From the NCBI GenBank assembly GCA_009787135.1, contig WRGP01000236.1, positions 1-20,005 on the forward strand: a DNA stretch of 20,005 nucleotides, read 5' to 3'. The notes beneath the pieces were generated by a model. The model saw only the letters and a program-made list of their open reading frames with translations, was not told the origin of the DNA and did no database searches. Positions 16,102-20,005 of the stretch are shown here, one piece after another. This stretch comes from Bacillota bacterium (GTDB lineage: Bacteria > Bacillota > Clostridia > Christensenellales > Aristaeellaceae). Each line of letters starts with the position of its first letter. Position 1 is the stretch's first letter. The translations under genes and the position numbers were made by a program.

Positions 16102-16392
16102 ATGAGGTCGGGCTTGCTCACGCCGGAAGAAGCCGAAGCTCACGAAAAGCGCAAGGCAAGAAGCCGCGAATGGCAAAAGGAATGGCGGGATAAGAAGAAA
16201 GCCGCTATGCCTGAACAACCGCCCAAGCCGCTCTCTCGAAATGAAATTGTTAAACGCAAAAGCGCAGGGTTGCCACTCACACCGGAAGAACTGGAAATAT
16301 ACGAAGCGTGACGGCAGAAGCGTACCGACCAACACCGTGAATGGCGGTACAGGACAAAGACAAGCGATTTGCCGGAAGCGGCGAACCAATAA
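16102..16392 (+). pseudogene. Tandem-repeat basic protein gene interrupted by TGA
   Basis: The first part encodes 69 residues (start MRSGLLTPEEAEAHEKRKAR) and stops at TGA 16309-16311. The same frame continues another 26 codons to TAA 16390. Across the stop the translation repeats itself. SGLLTPEEAEAHEKRKARSR resembles SAGLPLTPEELEIYEA-stop-RQKR, and EWQKEWRDKK resembles QHREWRYRTK. The repeat continuing past the TGA suggests a nonsense mutation in a once longer charged, helical protein. I do not recognise the family; similar Arg/Lys/Glu-rich units occur in conjugative-element proteins. The short form could still be made. Confidence 0.6.
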
Positions 16393-16457
16393 CAGGGATA
16401 ATCTCAATAACGATAACGCGGAGCGGGAGGCATTTAGCCGCTCTTTGCGTTCTGCTC

Positions 16458-16494
16458 ATTATTGATGAATTTATACCTTACAATCATCAATAAT
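16458..16494 (-). repeat. AT-rich inverted repeat across the M50 stop codon
   Basis: ATTATTGATGA (16458-16468) and its exact complement TCATCAATAAT (16484-16494) enclose the M50 stop codon. The left copy is downstream and the right copy encodes the final Ile-Ile-Asp-Asp. It may act as a transcript-end hairpin, but no T-run follows. Confidence 0.55.
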
Positions 16495-17193
16495 AGTTTT
16501 AGGAACATCTTTCTTCATACTATTTAATATTCCAAGTGTTTTTTCCTTGCTCTCAAGGTTATTGTTAATATCGTAATATTGATACAAATAGTAATTACCA
16601 TAATATCGTAGCGCGGGAAGTTCCGCTTCCAACAGTACTTCAAAATCTTCTTTTTTCATTAACGATTTATCTTTTTCCAATTGCTCAAATTCAGCCATTT
16701 TGAATATTGCGGTTTCTTCCGCCGCTTCTTTTCCGCCGTTATGAAGTCTGCGCCATCTTTTTCCGTCGGTATATGTAAGACCTGTTGTAAACGGTAATAA
16801 ACAAGCTATTCCCATTGAAATCGGCATAAGCCCTAATAATAACCAACCAATATGAAAAGAAAACAGACACACCGACAAAAAAATCATACCTGTAATGATT
16901 GATGTTATAGGGCCACCGAGTAAGATTTTCGACCATATCTTTATATTATCATCACTTTCTTTGATCGGGAATGTTCCGCCGACTCCTCCCCACATAACGG
17001 GATTCTTTTCAAAATATAAAGTAAGTTTATCACCTTTTCTTTTTATACCAATGAACCCAACAACCAACATAAAAAGTTTCCAGCCATTAGCTAATCCGAC
17101 GATGATATGACCTAATTCATGTATCATGGCGGAAAGCCAATAACTCAGTAAAGCGATTAGAATAAAAGAAATAATCAAGATAAAAGTTTCCAA
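16471..17193 (-). CDS. M50-family membrane metallopeptidase
   Basis: The 240-residue protein has an N-terminal membrane helix containing the zinc motif HELGH (25-29). LLGGPITSIITG (91-102) starts a second membrane segment, and LLPFTTGLTYTDG (132-144) has Asp143 as the likely third zinc ligand. The C-terminal 90 residues are charged and soluble. This is a minimal site-2-protease-like enzyme without a PDZ domain. Relatives cleave membrane-bound anti-sigma factors or peptides within the membrane; no partner is nearby. The start is TTG at 17193 with AGGGG eight bases upstream. The gene is markedly AT-rich compared with its neighbours, a sign of recent acquisition. Confidence 0.85.
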   Translation of the reverse strand: METFILIISFILIALLSYWLSAMIHELGHIIVGLANGWKLFMLVVGFIGIKRKGDKLTLYFEKNPVMWGGVGGTFPIKESDDNIKIWSKILLGGPITSIITGMIFLSVCLFSFHIGWLLLGLMPISMGIACLLPFTTGLTYTDGKRWRRLHNGGKEAAEETAIFKMAEFEQLEKDKSLMKKEDFEVLLEAELPALRYYGNYYLYQYYDINNNLESKEKTLGILNSMKKDVPKTIIDDCKV

Positions 17194-17528
17194 TTCCTCA
17201 ACCCCTGTATTACATAAATAATGTCTGTCCGCCGGTATCGTCCTCCGCTCGCCGTTCTCCCACGAGCAGGGTGAAGCGACACAACGAACAGGCGGAACGG
17301 TTCACAAGAAGCCCAAGCGGACGGGAAGATGGCGCGGTCATAGCGGCGGATTGGCGGCTTTCGGTTCGGACGTATCGCCGCAGTCACGACAGTAATAGCC
17401 CCCTGCTGGGGCCCCGCGGGAGCGCCCACGGCGGTTATGGCGTAGCCTAACCGTCGAGTGGGTCACACGCTTTGAAAAAGCGGGTGATAAGACCTCCAAT
17501 TCCCTCTGCTATCCGGTATGGCAACGGA
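17194..17528. other. GC-rich block with no convincing gene
   Basis: This stretch is GC-rich beside the AT-rich M50 gene. It contains short hairpins such as GCCCC-CTGCT-GGGGC (17398-17412) followed by CCCGCGGG (17413-17420), and GCTCG/CGAGC near 17247-17267. A minus-strand frame of 84 codons exists, but it is Arg/Pro-rich and looks like translated structured DNA. My impression, not checked, is that similar sequence recurs in gut Clostridia mobile elements. It may be a structured RNA or a mobile-element backbone segment. Confidence 0.4.
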
Positions 17529-17645
17529 CTAAAGCAAGCGTATAATCATAACTGCTCCGGCAAACAATCCAATACAGAACCCTGCGGTCAAGCAACACTT
17601 AACGGTGGTAGTCCACTTGTTTTTTTCCGATGGTGAAATACTCAT
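17529..17645 (-). CDS. Possible 38-residue small membrane protein
   Basis: ATG 17645 opens a short frame, MSISPSEKNKWTTTVK, followed by one hydrophobic helix (CCLTAGFCIGLFAGAVMII) and RLL before the stop. A charged N-terminus with a single glycine-rich helix is typical of small membrane proteins in conjugative elements. No strong ribosome site is present, and a second short frame (MKVFLNEYFTIGKKQ) overlaps it, so this is tentative. Confidence 0.4.
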   Translation of the reverse strand: MSISPSEKNKWTTTVKCCLTAGFCIGLFAGAVMIIRLL

Positions 17646-17967
17646 TTAGAAAAACTTTCATTGAGTTGTTATTCTTCCCTGTTTTCATCGGGTGCGCATC
17701 CCCCACGTCCTGCCCCGGTTCCAGCCACAGTATAGCATGGCACGGTGAATAATTCAACGAAAAGATTTTTTGAGTTTCCCCGTTTTTCAGAGTAAGGAGA
17801 AAAGAGAAAGCTGGATGTGTGGTTCTGGAGGTATGCTGCACAGTTTTGTATTTCCGCACGACAAGCCGTAGGTGCATTTGATTTATCCTGTAATATCAAA
17901 GGGGTTTCGGACTTGAAACTGTGCATACGCAGTTTAGTAGCTGTGCAAAATCGGTTCAAAGACAACG
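17646..17967. other. Gene-free stretch
   Basis: Apart from the right direct repeat, no credible gene was found. Short frames on both strands lack ribosome sites and recognisable motifs. A weak repetition of ACTGTGCATACGC and AGCTGTGCA occurs near 17918-17948. Confidence 0.4.
17764..17785. repeat. Direct repeat, right copy
   Basis: This matches the 22-base element at 16040-16061 at 21 positions, in the same orientation. The DNA just beyond each copy differs. Confidence 0.7.
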
Positions 17968-18005
17968 AAAAACAGCACTGCCGTTACGCCGTGCTGTTTT
18001 TCAAA
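17968..18005. terminator. Bidirectional terminator hairpin
   Basis: AAAAACAGCAC (17968-17978) pairs perfectly with GTGCTGTTTTT (17991-18001) around a 12-base loop. Five T residues end the stem when read on either strand, so it could stop transcription in both directions. Confidence 0.8.
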
Positions 18006-18084
18006 TGGTTTTCAATTTAATCCAGCCTGCTTTCTGCTTCCGTGCCATCCCACAGACGGAACTTAAAATATTTTTTCAGACCCC

Positions 18085-18113
18085 TTGATTTTTCCCTTGG
18101 CTTCGGGCATAAT
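18085..18113 (+). promoter_or_regulatory. Likely promoter of the DUF4143 ATPase
   Basis: TTGATT (18085-18090) and CATAAT (18108-18113) are 17 bases apart. They match the sigma-A consensus at four and five of six positions. GAGGTG at 18141-18146 gives the ribosome site. Confidence 0.6.
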
Positions 18114-18151
18114 AAGGTTTCTCTTGATTTTGCTCGAATCGAGGTGTTCAT

Positions 18152-19378
18152 ATGGAATATATCAAAAGAGACATTGACCCGTTGGTTTTGGAAGTTTCAA
18201 AAAGCTATTCGGCAGTCATTATAACCGGCCCGCGACAGGTTGGCAAGACGACTACTCTCAGAAGATTGCTGGGAGAAGGACGGCGGTTTGTTTCTCTTGA
18301 CAATAAAGAGAATCGGCGGCTTGCGCAAACCGACCCTGAGTTGTTTTTGTCACTCAATCCGGCACCGGTAATCATTGACGAGGTGCAATACGCACCCGAA
18401 TTGTTTCCGTATATAAAAATGGAAATTGATAACGGCGCATCACCGGGAAGTTACCTGATGACCGGGTCGCAGATGTATCGGTTGATGAAACTGGCAGGGG
18501 AATCTCTTGCCGGACGCGCTGCCATTCTTCGTATGTCGGGACTTTCACAACATGAGATTTATGGAAACGGCGCGTGTCTGCCATTTGCTTTGAGCTTGGA
18601 TGCTCTGCAAAAACGCGCGGCGCTCGGCAACCCCATAGATGTACTTGGACAATTTGGACGCATTTGGAACGGCTCACTGCCTGCGCATATCAGCGAAAAG
18701 CACTCAAACCGCGATGTGTTTTACAGCAGTTACATCGACTCCTATATTGATCGTGATATTAAAGAAATGGTCGATTTGAAGGATGAGTATTTATTCCGTG
18801 ATTTTGTACGCGCCGCCGCCTGCCGTGCCGGAGAAATGCTTAATATTCATGCCATCGCAACAGACGTGGGAGTTTCGGATGAGACGGCGAAAACGTGGCT
18901 CTCCTATATGGAAAAGTCAGGGGTCATCTTTTATTTGCGTCCGTTTTTCAATAATCTGTTGAACCGCACAATTAAAAAAACGCCTAAGCTGTATTTTTTC
19001 GATACAGGCTTGGTGGCGCATTTGACGAAATACTCATCGCCCGAAATACTGATGAACGGCGCAATCAATGGCTCAATTTTAGAAAACTATGTGGTATCCG
19101 AAATACTCAAAACCTATACGAACAACGGATTGGAATATTACGCACACTATTACCGTGATATTGACAGCAAGGAGATAGATATTGTTTTGGAAAGTGACGG
19201 AGAGCTTCACCCTATTGAAATCAAGAAAACCGCTTCCCCGCCGACCGAACTCACAAGCGCGTTCAAAGTGCTGGATAAGGCGAGCATACCGAGAGGCGTC
19301 GGAGCCGTGATTTGCACGAGGAAAGAATTGTCGGCACTCGATAAAGGAACTATGATTATCCCTGTTTGGACGATATAA
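18152..19378 (+). CDS. AAA_14/DUF4143 ATP-binding protein
   Basis: The 408-residue protein has Walker A GPRQVGKTT (26-34), Walker B VIIDEVQ (73-79) and a sensor-like TGSQ (104-107), as in AAA_14 ATPases. The C-terminal half carries the DUF4143 region: a winged-helix-like part (HAIATDVGVSDETAKTWLSYM), KLYFFDTGLVAHL and ENYVVSEILK. The nuclease-like EIDIVLESDGELHPIEIKK matches the D-x(n)-E-x-K pattern of PD-(D/E)XK folds. The length is normal and no disruption is seen. The family is widespread, often mobile, and its role is unresolved (possible toxin-antitoxin or defence function). GAGGTG upstream supports the start. It stands alone after a terminator and its own promoter. Confidence 0.93.
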   Translation: MEYIKRDIDPLVLEVSKSYSAVIITGPRQVGKTTTLRRLLGEGRRFVSLDNKENRRLAQTDPELFLSLNPAPVIIDEVQYAPELFPYIKMEIDNGASPGSYLMTGSQMYRLMKLAGESLAGRAAILRMSGLSQHEIYGNGACLPFALSLDALQKRAALGNPIDVLGQFGRIWNGSLPAHISEKHSNRDVFYSSYIDSYIDRDIKEMVDLKDEYLFRDFVRAAACRAGEMLNIHAIATDVGVSDETAKTWLSYMEKSGVIFYLRPFFNNLLNRTIKKTPKLYFFDTGLVAHLTKYSSPEILMNGAINGSILENYVVSEILKTYTNNGLEYYAHYYRDIDSKEIDIVLESDGELHPIEIKKTASPPTELTSAFKVLDKASIPRGVGAVICTRKELSALDKGTMIIPVWTI

Positions 19379-19406
19379 GAGACTATGTCCTGCCCGCCGG
19401 GCTGAA

Positions 19407-19618
19407 CTAACAGCAGCATGCCTCGACACAACAGGAACCCGGCTTTACCGCCTCCATGATATAAGAAGCGATATAGCCGTCCAGCCCGCCGCCCGGTAGC
19501 CATGAATTCACGATCTCCGCGCTGTTATCCTTGGGCGTCATTTGGATGTTGACGAACCCCGCCGCAAGCAACATTTCTTTGATGGTGTCAATATGCTCCG
19601 CACCGCCGATGCAGCTTG
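19407..19618 (-). pseudogene. arsM: C-terminal fragment of arsenite methyltransferase
   Basis: The minus-strand frame reads CIGGAEHIDTIKEMLLAAGF, then IVNSWLPGGGLDGYIASY, and ends with a Cys-rich tail GSCCVEACCC. This matches the end of ArsM (arsenite S-adenosylmethyltransferase), including the WLPG segment and the terminal cysteines. About 70 residues remain. The SAM-binding domain and start are missing, and the upstream side runs into another gene fragment. It is not functional. Confidence 0.8.
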
Positions 19619-19725
19619 CATTTCGGACAAAATAGCGGGAAGTTTACAAGCTCTGTATCTTCCCGGATTTTCACCCGTGTCTTGTTTTTGCATACAGGAC
19701 AGATTATCCATTTTTCACTTAGCAT
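19588..19725 (-). pseudogene. Cys-rich KTR protein, truncated and joined to the arsM remnant
   Basis: ATG 19725, with AGGTGA five bases upstream, starts MLSEKWIICPVCKNKTR, followed by VKIREDTELVNFP and LFCPKCK. This is the N-terminal half of the Cys_rich_KTR family, whose two CPxC knuckles (Cys9/12 and Cys33/36) probably bind zinc. After CPKCKLH the frame enters the arsM remnant in another phase and stops at TGA 19588-19590, giving 45 residues. Family members usually continue about 20 more residues. They are commonly carried by mobile elements of Firmicutes. The intact promoter-side half may still yield a small zinc-knuckle peptide. Confidence 0.75.
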
Positions 19726-19778
19726 AAAATCACCTGCCCTTATACTATTGTTGTTTACCCCTTTCATTTCTATGGTAA

Positions 19779-19799
19779 TATCGGGTTAACTTGGCCCGA
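19779..19799. repeat. Short inverted repeat
   Basis: ATCGGG and CCCGAT enclose a nine-base loop (TTAACTTGG). It lies upstream of the KTR fragment. It may be a weak hairpin or a regulator site. Confidence 0.35.
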
Positions 19800-19836
19800 T
19801 GTGGGTTATTTAGGTTGTTTGTGTATTTAGCAAAAG

Positions 19837-19926
19837 TTACATTGGCTTCAAATTTTTATTTAGGCGTTCAATCATCCATGCGAGACGCTTTTCTCGACCT
19901 GCATCTGTTTTTGCATCAAAGTGGCT
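19837..19926 (-). pseudogene. C-terminal gene fragment, family uncertain
   Basis: The minus-strand frame SHFDAKTDAGREKRLAWMIE, continuing RLNKNLKPM to a TAA at 19837, looks like the end of a real protein. The charged helix with paired Arg/Lys resembles C-terminal tails of YdeI/OmpD-associated proteins, but this is uncertain. An in-frame TGA lies directly upstream (19927-19929), so only 29 codons remain and no start is present. Confidence 0.45.
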
Positions 19927-19932
19927 TCATTT

Positions 19933-20005
19933 ATGGAAGAAGTGTGCGGTTCGTCGATGCGGCTGCTGGTGCTGGAAAGCGACACGCTGCGCAAGAAAGC
20001 GGAGC
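19933..20005 (+). CDS. Possible gene start cut by the window edge
   Basis: From ATG 19933 the plus strand reads MEEVCGSSMRLLVLESDTLR, with high third-position GC like the left half of the window. The frame is also open upstream, and no ribosome site is visible. The composition change at about 19930 suggests a junction. Too short to identify. Confidence 0.3.
   Translation, partial: MEEVCGSSMRLLVLESDTLRKKAE

Noticed and set aside
16309..16311. TGA read as selenocysteine
   Set aside because: The aligned repeat has a charged residue at this position and no selenocysteine-type context or insertion element is visible.
16027..16407. Minus-strand frame of 126 codons
   Set aside because: It is antisense to the repeat-containing plus-strand frame, whose internal protein repetition supports the plus strand.
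17175..17429. Minus-strand frame of 84 codons rich in Arg and Pro
   Set aside because: It has no ribosome site or domain and covers DNA full of short hairpins; treated as non-coding.
19542..19727. Plus-strand frame of 61 codons
   Set aside because: It is opposite the KTR/arsM fragments, which have recognised motifs.

Overview
The window looks like a chromosomal segment of a Clostridia-type Firmicute. AGGAGG-type Shine-Dalgarno sites precede most genes, GTG and TTG starts occur, and promoters resemble sigma-A sites. The protein families (SpaA/SdrD-B surface protein, DUF3798 transporter, BspA-like leucine-rich-repeat protein, WYL regulator) fit this group. GC content is uneven. The left half (1 to about 9.6 kb) is GC-rich, the middle is moderate, and the stretch from about 15.8 kb to the right edge is a patchwork including a very AT-rich gene, which suggests a decayed mobile or accessory region. 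No rRNA, tRNA or CRISPR array was seen.

Layout. (1) Positions 1-3813, minus: one uninterrupted reading frame for a giant secreted surface protein made of SpaA-like and SdrD-B-like beta domains. It runs off the left edge. (2) 3991-9513, plus: a four-gene ABC transporter operon. It encodes a DUF3798 binding protein, a double-NBD ATPase and two BPD_transp_2 permeases, and it starts at a near-perfect sigma-A promoter and ends at a clear terminator. The substrate cannot be read from the sequence. The ATPase carries a two-helix membrane hairpin with an acidic loop inside its second nucleotide-binding domain, and the second permease carries an extra two-helix hairpin compared with the first. (3) 9688-11403: a WYL-family regulator divergent from a DJ-1/PfpI-family gene. 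(4) 11477-15773, minus: a PstS-like phosphate-binding protein followed 16 bases later by a leucine-rich-repeat/SH3-like secreted protein, then a shortened YdeI-like gene. (5) About 15.8-18.0 kb: small hypothetical genes, a stop-interrupted tandem-repeat gene, an AT-rich M50 peptidase gene, a GC-rich non-coding block and a 22-base direct repeat bracketing the M50 segment. (6) 18152-19378, plus: an AAA_14/DUF4143 ATPase. (7) 19.4 kb to the end: gene fragments, including the tail of an arsenite methyltransferase joined to the head of a Cys-rich KTR protein.

The most unusual item is the transporter ATPase with a membrane hairpin built into its second ATPase domain. If real and conserved, it would place part of the motor subunit across the membrane, near where the subunit is expected to couple to the permeases.
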